A stretch of DNA of 64,000 nt from Thalassotalea eurytherma (GTDB lineage: Bacteria > Pseudomonadota > Gammaproteobacteria > Enterobacterales > Alteromonadaceae): positions 1 through 64,000 of the forward strand of contig NZ_BSSU01000013.1 of assembly GCF_030161415.1 (NCBI RefSeq), read 5' to 3'. The position numbers and the translations under genes are program-made. The notes under the pieces are model-generated. The model was not told the DNA's origin. It did no database searches and saw only the letters and a program-made list of their open reading frames with translations. Of this stretch, positions 46,868-54,923 are shown in pieces. Positions within the stretch are counted from its first letter, which is position 1; each line of letters starts with the position of its first letter.

Positions 46868-47826
46868 GACGCAACCATGAAAGCCGTCACGATGTAGCAC
46901 AAGATAACGTGCATCGCTGGCTGATTTCCTACGCAGATTATATGACCTTGTTATTTGCACTTTTTGTTGTTTTGTATGCCATGGCCATTATTCATGAAGA
47001 GCCTTTTGAAACCATGACCGACTCGATTGGTCGTGTTTTTCAGTCAGATCAAGAACAAACAAAAAACCGTGGTCAAGGTGAAGATATACTGCCTGTAAAC
47101 TCGAGCAGGTCAGAGACACGCTTATACGGTGATGGTATTTTAGAGGAAGCTGGTCCTGAACTTACTGACGGCAAAAATGAGTTATCGAATATAGAAAAAA
47201 GCGAAGTAGGAACCAACCTAGAATCGCTTGAAGAAGAATTGCATACCGCGTTATATGAATTGGTTGAAAGCGGATATGCAGAACTTGAAATTGACGGTGA
47301 TTGGTTAGAGATTGAATTGAGTAGCGGTTTGTTATTTCCAAGTGGTTCAGCTTCTGCGACAAATAATGCTGAGGCGATATTATCGGTAATTACGCCTATT
47401 ATTAAGGATGTGACAAATTACTTGCGGGTAAGAGGTTATACCGATAATCAACCCATTAATACCGAAGTGTTTGAATCTAATTGGGAACTTTCCGTAGCTC
47501 GAGCAGTGGCAATTTTGCGTTTGCTTGAAGAACAAGAAATCGTTCCGGCACGCATGGCTATTGAAGGTTATGGTCAATATTCTCCTAAAGTTGACAATAA
47601 TTCAACACAAGGGCTTTTACAAAATCGCCGGGTTGTTATCGCCATATCAAAGTATGGCCTTGAGCGTGAAAATGTTATTGATACACCCTCAATTAGCGTG
47701 AAAGATATTGAATTGATTAAACAAGAAGTTGATTCTGCGCAACAAGGCAATAGAATTAGAATTGTAGAACTCGAAAACGGTGGTATAAGAATCACTACAC
47801 GAGATGAAGATAATCAAGATAATTAA
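46864..47826 (+). CDS. motD: flagellar stator protein, MotB/MotD type
   Basis: 320 residues. One membrane helix with the essential ion-binding Asp (WLISYADYMTLLFALFVVLYAMA), a plug/linker region, then an OmpA-like peptidoglycan-binding domain (LRVRGYTDNQPINTEVFESNWELSVARAVAILRLLEEQEI, MAIEGYGQYSPKVDN, NRRVVIAI). It anchors the stator to the wall. Translational overlap with motC indicates stoichiometric production. Confidence 0.92.
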   Translation: MRRNHESRHDVAQDNVHRWLISYADYMTLLFALFVVLYAMAIIHEEPFETMTDSIGRVFQSDQEQTKNRGQGEDILPVNSSRSETRLYGDGILEEAGPELTDGKNELSNIEKSEVGTNLESLEEELHTALYELVESGYAELEIDGDWLEIELSSGLLFPSGSASATNNAEAILSVITPIIKDVTNYLRVRGYTDNQPINTEVFESNWELSVARAVAILRLLEEQEIVPARMAIEGYGQYSPKVDNNSTQGLLQNRRVVIAISKYGLERENVIDTPSISVKDIELIKQEVDSAQQGNRIRIVELENGGIRITTRDEDNQDN

Positions 47827-47841
47827 ACACTAGGATTTCCA

Positions 47842-48621
47842 TTGGTCGTTTGGACAGTAGCTAATCAAAAAGGTGGTGTCGGTAAAACCACTACAACAAT
47901 CACTCTAGGTGGGCTACTAGCCTCAATGGGGTATAAAGTATTGCTTGTTGATACAGATCCTCATGCGTCTTTAAGCTATTATTTTGGTATTGAATCTGAA
48001 GACCTAGATTTAAGCGTTTACGATTTATTTATTCAAGACTCAACCAAAGAGCAAATATTACAAAGTTTATGCCCAACCCAGTATAGTAATATCGATATTC
48101 TGCCTGCAACTATGGGGCTTGCAACATTAGATAGAGCGCTTGGCGCTAAAGGCGGCATGGGTTTAGTGCTGAAGAAAGCATTAGCTAAAATATCAAACGA
48201 GTATGACTTTGTCTTGATGGATTGCCCGCCTATTCTTGGTGTTTTAATGGTCAATGCATTAGCAGCATCACAACGCATTATTGTACCGGTTCAAACTGAG
48301 TTCCTTGCACTCAAAGGCTTAGACCGAATGATGCGCACTTTAGAAATGATGCAAACGGAAAAAGAATCGTCTTTTACGTATACGATTGTTCCCACGATGT
48401 TTGATAAAAGAACCAAAGCATCAATTTTGTCCTACAAAAAATTACAGGAAACGTATTCAACGTGTGTTTGGCAGGGAGTAATTCCTATTGATACTAATTT
48501 TAGAAATGCCAGTTTAGCTCAAAAAGTTCCCTCTGATTTCTCTGCATCAACACGCGGTGTTTTTGCCTATCGAGCATTATTAACTTACTTACTCAAACAA
48601 ACAGAAGTGAAGGCATCATGA
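47842..48621 (+). CDS. parC: ParA-like ATPase of the polar chemotaxis array (ParC)
   Basis: 259 residues starting at TTG 47842, with TAGGA 6-7 bases upstream. ParA motifs: VANQKGGVGKTTTTITLGGLLA (Walker A), VLLVDTDPHASLSYYFG and VLMDCPPILGVLMVNAL. In Vibrio the ParA relative next to the che genes (ParC) places chemotaxis arrays at the poles. It is followed by the CheW-like ParP gene with a 4-bp overlap, the same order as in Vibrio and Pseudomonas. Confidence 0.88.
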   Translation: MVVWTVANQKGGVGKTTTTITLGGLLASMGYKVLLVDTDPHASLSYYFGIESEDLDLSVYDLFIQDSTKEQILQSLCPTQYSNIDILPATMGLATLDRALGAKGGMGLVLKKALAKISNEYDFVLMDCPPILGVLMVNALAASQRIIVPVQTEFLALKGLDRMMRTLEMMQTEKESSFTYTIVPTMFDKRTKASILSYKKLQETYSTCVWQGVIPIDTNFRNASLAQKVPSDFSASTRGVFAYRALLTYLLKQTEVKAS

Positions 48622-49361
48622 GTAAACCGTTATCAGCAAGCAATAAAATAATGAAAAATTATTTATCTGAATTATTAACAGATGTTGCTGAAGAACAAAA
48701 CAGCGTCGTTGAGCTTGAGAAGAAAGCTAAAGACAAACAACTCGAAAGTTTGTTAGATAAAGTTAATATCGCAAAACAAGACAATGCGGCAATGCCGTTA
48801 TCTCGCCACCCTCATGATGAGCGTGCACCAGAGACCGTTGACGATTTACAAATTGCACCGATTAAAACGCGTAAAAGTAAAGCCGCCGGACAAACGACGG
48901 TCAAATCTGTTAATCGAGATAGCTTTCAAGCGATGTTTTTTGAAGTAGCCGGCCTAACGGTAGCTGTTCCGTTGATTGAATTAGGCGGGATTCACCAAAT
49001 AGAAAAAACCAATACGTTAATGGGAAAGCCTAATTGGTACAAAGGGGTTATGGTGCATCGGGAACAAAACATAAATGTTGTCGATACTGCATTATGGGTT
49101 ATGCCTGAAAAATGCAACGAGGAATTAATTAATAACATTAATTACCAATACGTTATCATGCTTAATGATAGTGACTGGGGCCTTGCAGCAGAGCACCTTG
49201 TCGATACCGTGACACTTAACCATGAAGACGTCAAATGGCTAGATAACCCCTCTAAACGTAAATGGTTAGCGGGGCTTGTGAAGGATAAAATGTGTGCGTT
49301 GCTTGATGTAGATTCATTAATTGAACTGCTAGAAGATGGCGTAAATATTAATCATGACTAA
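48618..49361 (+). CDS. CheW-domain protein, ParP-like
   Basis: 247 residues. The first ~105 are charged and probably disordered; the C-terminal half is a CheW-like fold (FQAMFFEVAGLTVAVPLIELGGIHQIEKTNTLMGKPNWYKGVMVHREQNINVVDTALWVM). The gene lies between parC and cheW, where Vibrio parP is found. ParP couples ParC to CheA and stabilises polar arrays. Sequence similarity to Vibrio ParP was not tested, so the symbol is withheld. Confidence 0.82.
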   Translation: MSKPLSASNKIMKNYLSELLTDVAEEQNSVVELEKKAKDKQLESLLDKVNIAKQDNAAMPLSRHPHDERAPETVDDLQIAPIKTRKSKAAGQTTVKSVNRDSFQAMFFEVAGLTVAVPLIELGGIHQIEKTNTLMGKPNWYKGVMVHREQNINVVDTALWVMPEKCNEELINNINYQYVIMLNDSDWGLAAEHLVDTVTLNHEDVKWLDNPSKRKWLAGLVKDKMCALLDVDSLIELLEDGVNINHD

Positions 49362-49424
49362 ACTATAATACATTGATAGAATATCTTTGATGTATAAGAC
49401 AAATTTTAATTGAGGACGAGTAGT

Positions 49425-49916
49425 ATGTCTGACGAAAGACGCACTTCTAATGATGCTGTAGATAATGATGAAGTTCTACAGTGGGTAACATTTAAATTAG
49501 ACAGTGAAACTTACGGCATTAATGTAATGCAGGTACAAGAAGTTTTACGCCATACTGAAATCGCACCGGTACCAGGCGCGCCTGGTTATGTTCTAGGTAT
49601 TATTAACTTGCGTGGTAATGTTGTGACGGTAATCGATACTCGTGCTCGATTTGGATTAGAGTCGGGTGAAGTTACTGACAATACTCGTATCGTAATTATC
49701 GAATCTGAGAAACAGGTAATCGGTATCATGGTTGATAGTGTAGCAGAAGTTGTTTATTTGAAAGCATCTGAGATCGATATTGCACCTAACGTTGGTAATG
49801 ATGAAAGTGCTAAATTTATTCAAGGTGTATCTAACCGCGATGGTGAGTTACTTATTTTAGTAGACTTGAATAAACTACTTACTGACGATGAATGGGATGA
49901 ACTTAAGCAGTTTTAA
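49425..49916 (+). CDS. cheW: chemotaxis coupling protein CheW
   Basis: 163 residues from ATG 49425 (GAGGA nine bases upstream); an in-frame TTG 15 bases earlier lies in the ribosome binding site. A complete CheW fold: QWVTFKLDSETYGINVMQVQEVLRHTEIAPVPGAPGYVLGIINLRGNVVTVIDTRARFGL, then IGIMVDSVAEVVYLKASEID. It couples receptors to CheA. Its stop codon sits in the centre of a perfect palindrome (49902-49926). Confidence 0.96.
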   Translation: MSDERRTSNDAVDNDEVLQWVTFKLDSETYGINVMQVQEVLRHTEIAPVPGAPGYVLGIINLRGNVVTVIDTRARFGLESGEVTDNTRIVIIESEKQVIGIMVDSVAEVVYLKASEIDIAPNVGNDESAKFIQGVSNRDGELLILVDLNKLLTDDEWDELKQF

Positions 49917-49926
49917 ACTGCTTAAG
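49902..49926. repeat. 12-bp perfect palindrome centred on the cheW stop codon
   Basis: CTTAAGCAGTTT (49902-49913) and AAACTGCTTAAG (49915-49926) are exact inverted repeats separated by one base, with the cheW TAA at 49914-49916. There is no adjacent U-run, so it is not a classical terminator. It may stabilise the cheW mRNA 3' end. Confidence 0.6.
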
Positions 49927-49960
49927 AAAACGTAGGTTTGATGTAAGAACTGGATGTCTT

Positions 49961-50407
49961 ATGCTGTCAATTAACGTAATCCTTATCATTACTGTTTGTG
50001 TATTGGCTATCATATTTTTTGCTTTTATCGCTAAGCAGAAATCGATGATGGCCAACCTTGCCGAAAAGTTAAAATTACAAGAAAGCTTGCTTAACGAACA
50101 AAGCCAAACACTCTCCTATATTGAGCAACAGCTATCGAGCTTATCTGAAGTTGAACGTGCTCATTTTGATGAGACTAACGAAGTCACTAAACAGCTAGAG
50201 CATCGTATTTCAACACTTAAACAACACATCGCCTCAATGGACGAGCAGCTCCTTTCAATCCAGCAACAATCATCAGAAGATAAGTTCTACTCACGAGCAC
50301 TAAAGCTTGCTAAAAAGGGTGCTGATGTTGACGAGATTGTTCAAGAATGCGAAATTCCACGCGCTGAAGCGGAAATGCTATTATCTGTACATCAACAAAA
50401 AAAATAA
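49961..50407 (+). CDS. DUF2802 family membrane-anchored protein
   Basis: 148 residues. An N-terminal membrane helix (VILIITVCVLAIIFFAFIA) is followed by a long coiled coil (~25-105) and a C-terminal DUF2802-like segment, FYSRALKLAKKGADVDEIVQECEIPRAEAEMLLSVHQ, with helix-turn-helix character. It regularly follows cheW at the end of this operon in Pseudomonas and Shewanella, so a link to motility is likely, but its role is unknown. Confidence 0.8.
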   Translation: MLSINVILIITVCVLAIIFFAFIAKQKSMMANLAEKLKLQESLLNEQSQTLSYIEQQLSSLSEVERAHFDETNEVTKQLEHRISTLKQHIASMDEQLLSIQQQSSEDKFYSRALKLAKKGADVDEIVQECEIPRAEAEMLLSVHQQKK

Positions 50408-50486
50408 TAACATAGTTCTTATTTATTTTTAGTGCAGCAATTATCCATGTTAAGCTTGCACGTCATCAATTTACTCGGAAACCGTC

Positions 50487-51290
50487 ATGACCAGATTTGA
50501 GGCTTTATTGAAGCGCTCTTACACTCTTTTCTTTGTCGCTTTGATATCGCTCACTAGTGTGGGTTGTTCTAGTGTTCCAGATAAAACTGCGCAGCCTCCA
50601 GCTGAAATAAGTGATCCACTAGAATCGATCAATAGGCCTTTATGGGTATTTACCTGGGAGTATGCCGACAAATACGTTACGCGCCCTGTAACTGATGCCT
50701 ATGTCGCAATCATGCCTATGTTTTTGCGTGAAGGGTTGCTAAATATGGCGGAAAACTTAAATGAACCTTCATCAATGATCAATAACCTGCTTCAAGGTAA
50801 GTTCAAACATGCAGGGAGTGACGCTGGTAGGTTTGTACTGAATTCAACGATCGGTTTGTTAGGTTTTTACGATCCCGCGAGTGATTTTGATTTAGAACAA
50901 AATCAAGAAGAATTTGGTGAAGTTCTTGGCACATATGGCGTAAGTGATGGCCCATACTTAATGATCCCTTTTCTTGGACCATCATCGGTTCGTGAAGAAG
51001 TAGGCGACTTTATTGATCATAGTTATTTTCCTATAGGCGCCTTAGCATTTTGGCCGGGCATATTTCGGCGTGCGATTATAGGTCTAGAAACTCGTGCAGA
51101 CTTTGGCGAGCGAGAACAAGTTATTGATAACTCGGTTGATTCTTATCAGTTCGTTAAGACAAGTTACTATCAAAACATGCTATATCGCGTATATGACGGT
51201 AACCCACCGGTCGTTGTTAACGATGAAGAAGAAGAAGAACTAGACGACTACCTAGATATGCTTGACGAAATTGATGAAGGCGGCGAGTAA
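50487..51290 (+). CDS. mlaA: outer-membrane lipoprotein MlaA (VacJ)
   Basis: 267 residues. A lipoprotein signal peptide ends with the lipobox SVGCSS (Cys ~27). MlaA motifs follow: DPLESINRPLWVFTWEYADKYVTRPVTDAYV, NLNEPSSMINNLLQGKF, GRFVLNSTIGLLGFYDPAS, EEFGEVLGTYGVSDGPYLMIPFLGPSSVRE. It forms a doughnut in the outer membrane with porins and removes mislocalised phospholipids. The acidic C-terminal tail (NDEEEEELDDYLDMLDEIDE) is longer than in enterics. Here it is monocistronic, apart from other mla genes. Confidence 0.94.
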   Translation: MTRFEALLKRSYTLFFVALISLTSVGCSSVPDKTAQPPAEISDPLESINRPLWVFTWEYADKYVTRPVTDAYVAIMPMFLREGLLNMAENLNEPSSMINNLLQGKFKHAGSDAGRFVLNSTIGLLGFYDPASDFDLEQNQEEFGEVLGTYGVSDGPYLMIPFLGPSSVREEVGDFIDHSYFPIGALAFWPGIFRRAIIGLETRADFGEREQVIDNSVDSYQFVKTSYYQNMLYRVYDGNPPVVVNDEEEEELDDYLDMLDEIDEGGE

Positions 51291-51305
51291 GTACGGTTGG
51301 CTTAT

Positions 51306-51379
51306 GTTTATCAGGTTTTTTTGTAACCAATCTGATAAACAATTATCTTGCGAGCTTTTGCTAAAATAGAGCTCGCAAG
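51306..51379. repeat. two perfect inverted repeats downstream of mlaA
   Basis: GTTTATCAG (51306-51314) pairs exactly with CTGATAAAC (51332-51340), and CTTGCGAGCT (51347-51356) with AGCTCGCAAG (51370-51379). They begin 16 bp after the mlaA stop. Neither has a strong U-run on the plus strand, so a simple terminator is doubtful; together they may form paired hairpins in the mlaA 3' UTR. Confidence 0.6.
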
Positions 51380-51404
51380 TAAAAAATACCCGTGTCGTTT
51401 CCCA

Positions 51405-52100
51405 CTTAACCTCATGGCTCATTAACACTTCATTATCTAGAACAACAATTGTTGACCAAATAAAGCTTGCATCAGCACCGCTGAACTTTTTAATAAAGTG
51501 CATATAGGACTTTTTGTTATTTACACCATGACATCTTCAGAGTATCGGGCAGCTTGAGGCCAATAACTAACGTCAAACCCTTTACTCAACCAGTCTTTTG
51601 GTACTTTCCAGCGCGCAGCAAACACAATCTCATCATGATCTTTACCGGCTGTGCTTTATGTGTAAGACAAGCGTTGATTTTAACCTCACTTAAACAAGAT
51701 AAATGGTAAATTGTTGCGGTATAGAATGTTTGAGCTTGCCATTGATATACAGATCAAAATAGTTACCGACAAAAATAGTACCCGTGACTACTTCTCCACC
51801 AGCACCTTTCATATCTGGTACAGATGTTTCGTCAACATCATCATGGCTTTTGGGCGTGATATTTGCACACTCTTCATATAAATCAATCGCCTGCGTTACT
51901 TTGGTAAAATTATTGTCGGCGGACACTGTACAAAGGTTTGCAATTGCATCTATTGTCTTAGCCATTCCTTGAGTGATATCTGCAGAACCCAAATAGACAC
52001 TTTTCTTGCTATCTAAGGTCCTTTGAGTCGCAGAAGAGGAGCCCAAAGCAATAAAAATGGAACAGACAAGGGGGAAAATCTTTTTTGAGGTAACAAGCAT
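51405..52100 (-). pseudogene. decayed gene for a secreted protein, at least one frameshift and an internal deletion
   Basis: Three fragments appear to come from one gene. The 5' fragment (52100 down to 51690) encodes a signal peptide (KKIFPLVCSIFIALGSSSA) and ends after GTIFVGNYFDLYINGKL. A second fragment (~51655 to 51521) in another frame reads DEIVFAARWKVPKDWLSKGF and so on to EDVMV, then stops. One inserted base at the ATGGTGTAAAT site (near 51523-51528) would restore GVNNKKSYMHFIKKF and continue to SFIWSTIVVLDNEVLMSHEV (to 51405). The wording recalls a family of exported proteins ending FIWTxNLxLDNxVL, from memory only. Function is unknown. Confidence 0.6.
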
Positions 52101-52211
52101 TAAATCAACTCGATATATGAACCTATCTTACTCATTAGCGTTAGTATTAAAACGCTATAGAGCATCTAACAGAGCTCATTTTTTAAAAGCCGACACGGTA
52201 CTTGTTTAACT

Positions 52212-52271
52212 GTTATCTACAGATACAAAAAAAGGTGAGGAAACCTCACCTTTTTTGTATCTGTAGATAAC
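52212..52271. terminator. very long (28-bp) terminator hairpin after the M2 peptidase gene
   Basis: GTTATCTACAGATAC + A7 + GGTGAGG (52212-52240) pairs with CCTCACC + T6 + GTATCTGTAGATAAC (52244-52271), with an AAA loop and one bulged A. It lies 22 bp after the minus-strand stop of the peptidase gene. The T-tract is inside the stem (after the inner 7-bp GC-rich hairpin), so the inner part acts as a bidirectional terminator and the outer 15 bp extend it. Confidence 0.85.
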
Positions 52272-52293
52272 GTCAATTTATTGTGGAATAAAT

Positions 52294-54138
52294 TTAAAAA
52301 CCACACTGACGGTTTTTGTTTTTATTTTTTAGCCAAACGTGCAGTGGTGCAAAGTAATCTAATATTGCCGTCGCATCCATTTGCTCATTGCCAGTAACCA
52401 CTTTATAAGCATTTTGCCATGGTTGGCTTGAACCCATTTCTAACATAGAATTTAGCTTTTCACCTGCTTCTTTACTTTGGTAAATAGAGCAACGATGAAT
52501 CGCTTCTGTGTTTCCTGCAAGTTCACACAGTGAGCGGTGAAATTCAAACTGCTGAATGTGTGCTAAGAAATAACGAGAATATGGTGTATTAGCAGGTACA
52601 TGATACTTGGCACCTGGATCAAAGGCATTAACATCACGGTCTACCGGTGCAGATACACCTTGATATTTCTCTCTAAGTTCCCACCAAGCTTGGTTATAGT
52701 TTTCAGGTGTTACTTCACCTGAGAACACTTTCCAGCGCCACTGGTCAACGAGTAAACCAAAAGGAATGAAAGCGACTTTATCAAGTGCCATCTTCATTAA
52801 TAAACCAATGTCCTTCGATTCATCAGGGATGCTATCAATCAAGCCAATTTCTTTTAAGTATTTCGGTGTAACAGAGAGCGCGATAGTGTCACCAATGGCT
52901 TCGTGGAAACCATCGTTCGCGCTATTTTGGAATAATATCGGTTGATCTTTGTATGCGCGTTGATAGAAGTTGTGACCTAACTCATGGTGTATTGTCGAAA
53001 AGTCTTCACCTGTTTTCTGGATACACATCTTAATGCGAATATCATCTTGCGTATCTAAGCTCCAAGCTGAAGCATGACACATAACGTCACGATCGGCTGG
53101 TTTAGTGAATAATGAACGTGTCCAAAAGGTTTCAGGTAAGGCTTCAAAGCCTAATGAGGTAAAGAAATTCTCTGCCCCTTTTACCATTTTTATTTCATCA
53201 TAATTATGCGTTGCAAGTTGGGTTGTGACATCGTAGCCAGGATCAGCGTTTTCAGGAGCAACTAAATCATAGATATTACCCCATTGCTGGGCCCACATAT
53301 TTCCGAGTAAGTGAGCCGGGATAGGACCATCTTGTGGTACTTTGTCTTCACCATATTCTTCACCTAATTCAGCACGTACATAACAATGAAGATCGTCATA
53401 CAATGGCTTAACTTGGCCCCATAGTCGATCAAGTTCAGTGGCAAATTCATCAGGTGTCATGTCATAATTTGAACGCCACATAGCACCCAAGTCTTTATAA
53501 CCTAAACCTTGAGCACCTTCATTTGCGAGCTCTACTTGCTTAGCATATAAAGGTTTCATTTCTGGACTTACTGTACGCCAACCTTGCCAAAGCTCTAATA
53601 GTTCATCGTAATCACGAGAGCTGGACATTTTGGCAGACATCGCTACTAAACTTAATGTTTCACCGTCTTTAGTGGTATAGGTGCCTTTACCGTAGATACT
53701 GCCCATGTCAGCGGCAAGTTTAGCGAGTTCAGCCGATTTTTCTGCATCTTGTGGCGCAGGAATAACGAGGCTTTGCTTTAAAATGTTCAACTTGCGACGC
53801 TGCTCAGGTGTCACCTCTACGCTGTCAAACTTTGCAGCTTCCATCGCGTACTTAACGCCTGCTTCCGTGTATTTTTGATTTTCCTGAGATGCTAATGCAC
53901 TGGTGTCTTCTGTGATGAAGTTTTGGTAAATCCATTCTGCTCTAGAAGCTTCAATTACCAATGCTTTCATTTGAGTTTCTACATTATCGAGGAATGCTTG
54001 AGCATCTTGCTGACTTAGTTGTTGAACCGAAGAAGTCGCTTGTTTTTTGTCTTGTTGTGTTTGATTCGTGTCATTACAGCCTGAAATTGTCAGTATTAAC
54101 GCTGCTGCCACTGCTGAGAGTTTTATTGTTTTTTTCAT
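52294..54138 (-). CDS. M2-family peptidyl-dipeptidase (ACE-like) lipoprotein
   Basis: 614 residues. The lipoprotein signal peptide ends at LTISGCND. The zinc site is H385-E386-L387-G388-H389 (TIHHELGHNFYQ), and the third ligand region EAIGDTIALSVTPKYL follows ~25 residues on. The segments GNMWAQQWGNIYDLVAP and PVDRDVNAFDPGAKYHVPANTPYSRYFLAHIQQFEFHRSLCE match the M2 family. It removes C-terminal dipeptides from peptides in the periplasm. It is alone on the minus strand, between a long terminator and the repeat array. A TATACT-like box lies ~30 bp upstream. Confidence 0.92.
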   Translation of the reverse strand: MKKTIKLSAVAAALILTISGCNDTNQTQQDKKQATSSVQQLSQQDAQAFLDNVETQMKALVIEASRAEWIYQNFITEDTSALASQENQKYTEAGVKYAMEAAKFDSVEVTPEQRRKLNILKQSLVIPAPQDAEKSAELAKLAADMGSIYGKGTYTTKDGETLSLVAMSAKMSSSRDYDELLELWQGWRTVSPEMKPLYAKQVELANEGAQGLGYKDLGAMWRSNYDMTPDEFATELDRLWGQVKPLYDDLHCYVRAELGEEYGEDKVPQDGPIPAHLLGNMWAQQWGNIYDLVAPENADPGYDVTTQLATHNYDEIKMVKGAENFFTSLGFEALPETFWTRSLFTKPADRDVMCHASAWSLDTQDDIRIKMCIQKTGEDFSTIHHELGHNFYQRAYKDQPILFQNSANDGFHEAIGDTIALSVTPKYLKEIGLIDSIPDESKDIGLLMKMALDKVAFIPFGLLVDQWRWKVFSGEVTPENYNQAWWELREKYQGVSAPVDRDVNAFDPGAKYHVPANTPYSRYFLAHIQQFEFHRSLCELAGNTEAIHRCSIYQSKEAGEKLNSMLEMGSSQPWQNAYKVVTGNEQMDATAILDYFAPLHVWLKNKNKNRQCGF

Positions 54139-54214
54139 GGTCAGTCATCTAGTTTTTATAATAATCAAGATCAGTATAACCCAATGAGTTTCTTAGCTCT
54201 AGCACCGAAAAAAA

Positions 54215-54374
54215 GGCAAAAAAAAGCTCATCTACATAGATGAGCCGTCAATAAGGGAGAGTATAACAAAATTGTCTTAAAAGGTGTCGACCTCAATAAG
54301 ATGATTACATCATATAAGGTATGCATGTTTTTTACTGTGGCCAAATTGTTTAAGAGTGTAATTGACAGAGTTTC
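54215..54374 (-). repeat. array unit 1 (160 bp): hairpin plus promoter-like box
   Basis: On the plus strand: GGC, eight As, stem GCTCATC (54226-54232), loop TACATA, GATGAGC (54239-54245), then GGGAGAGTATAACAA. Read on the minus strand this is TATACT (54265-54260), a short spacer, the hairpin and a T8 tract, i.e. a -10-like box followed ~14 nt later by a Rho-independent terminator. It differs from unit 2 by two substitutions and one A. Confidence 0.85.
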
Positions 54375-54535
54375 GGCAAAAAAAAAGCTCATCTACATGG
54401 ATGAGCCGTCAATAAGGGAGAGTATAACAAAATTGTCTTAAAAGGTGTCGACCTCAATAAGATGATTACATCATAAAAGGTATGCATGTTTTTTACTGTG
54501 GCCAAATTGTTTAAGAGTGTAATTGACAGAGTTTC
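54375..54535 (-). repeat. array unit 2 (161 bp), near-identical tandem copy of unit 1
   Basis: Starts GGC at 54375. Stem GCTCATC (54387-54393), loop TACATG, GATGAGC (54400-54406), TATACT on the minus strand at 54426-54421, T9 terminator tract. Unit 1 and 2 differ at loop/stem junction A/G, at CATCATA(T/A)AAGG, and in A-tract length. A TCGACA-like -35 lies 19 bases from the -10 box, so promoter strength is uncertain. Confidence 0.85.
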
Positions 54536-54714
54536 GGCAAAAAAAAAGCTCATCAAGGCGATGAGCTAAAAAGGAGAGTATCAATTGCTTTCATAGGGTT
54601 TAAAAAGCACGTTAATAATAAGTTTTAATAAAGTTAATGTCTGTTGGATAAGTGCAATAAAGTGTAGCCAAAGTATCGGCGCTCAATTTAACGTAGATCG
54701 GCGTTAGCGAATTT
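54536..54714 (-). repeat. array unit 3 (179 bp), diverged
   Basis: Starts GGC plus nine As; stem GCTCATC (54548-54554), loop AAGGC, GATGAGC (54560-54566); then AAAAAGGAGAGTATCAATTGCTTTCA. The promoter-like box on the minus strand is GATACT (54582-54577), 10 bases from the stem. Beyond it the sequence no longer matches units 1-2, but resembles unit 4 for ~60 bp (including ACGTTAATAAT). Confidence 0.75.
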
Positions 54715-54923
54715 GGCGCAAAAAAATCATCAAGGCGATAAGCAGAATATTGAGAGTATCAATTGCTTTCAATAGGTTAGGGTAAAAGTACATTAATAAT
54801 CGGTTAAAAACATGTTGAATTCTTCCGAATACAGGTATTAGTGCTTAACAAAATGCAATATAGCCAGTGCAATATTGGGTTCATAAGAAGTTGTGAAGCT
54901 AAGTAATGATTAAATAAATTCTA
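54715..54923 (-). repeat. array unit 4 (209 bp), degenerate hairpin
   Basis: Starts GGCGC plus seven As; TCATC AAGGC GATAAGC follows, in which the stem is eroded to a few pairs. GAGAGTATCAATTGCTTTCAA and the next ~40 bp align with unit 3. The terminator is probably no longer functional, which suggests decay of an older copy. Confidence 0.6.

Noticed and set aside
51252-51503. An independent 83-residue minus-strand gene overlapping the end of mlaA
   Set aside because: Only its first ~33 residues look like protein, and these continue the pseudogene after a one-base correction; the rest crosses palindromes and mlaA coding sequence.
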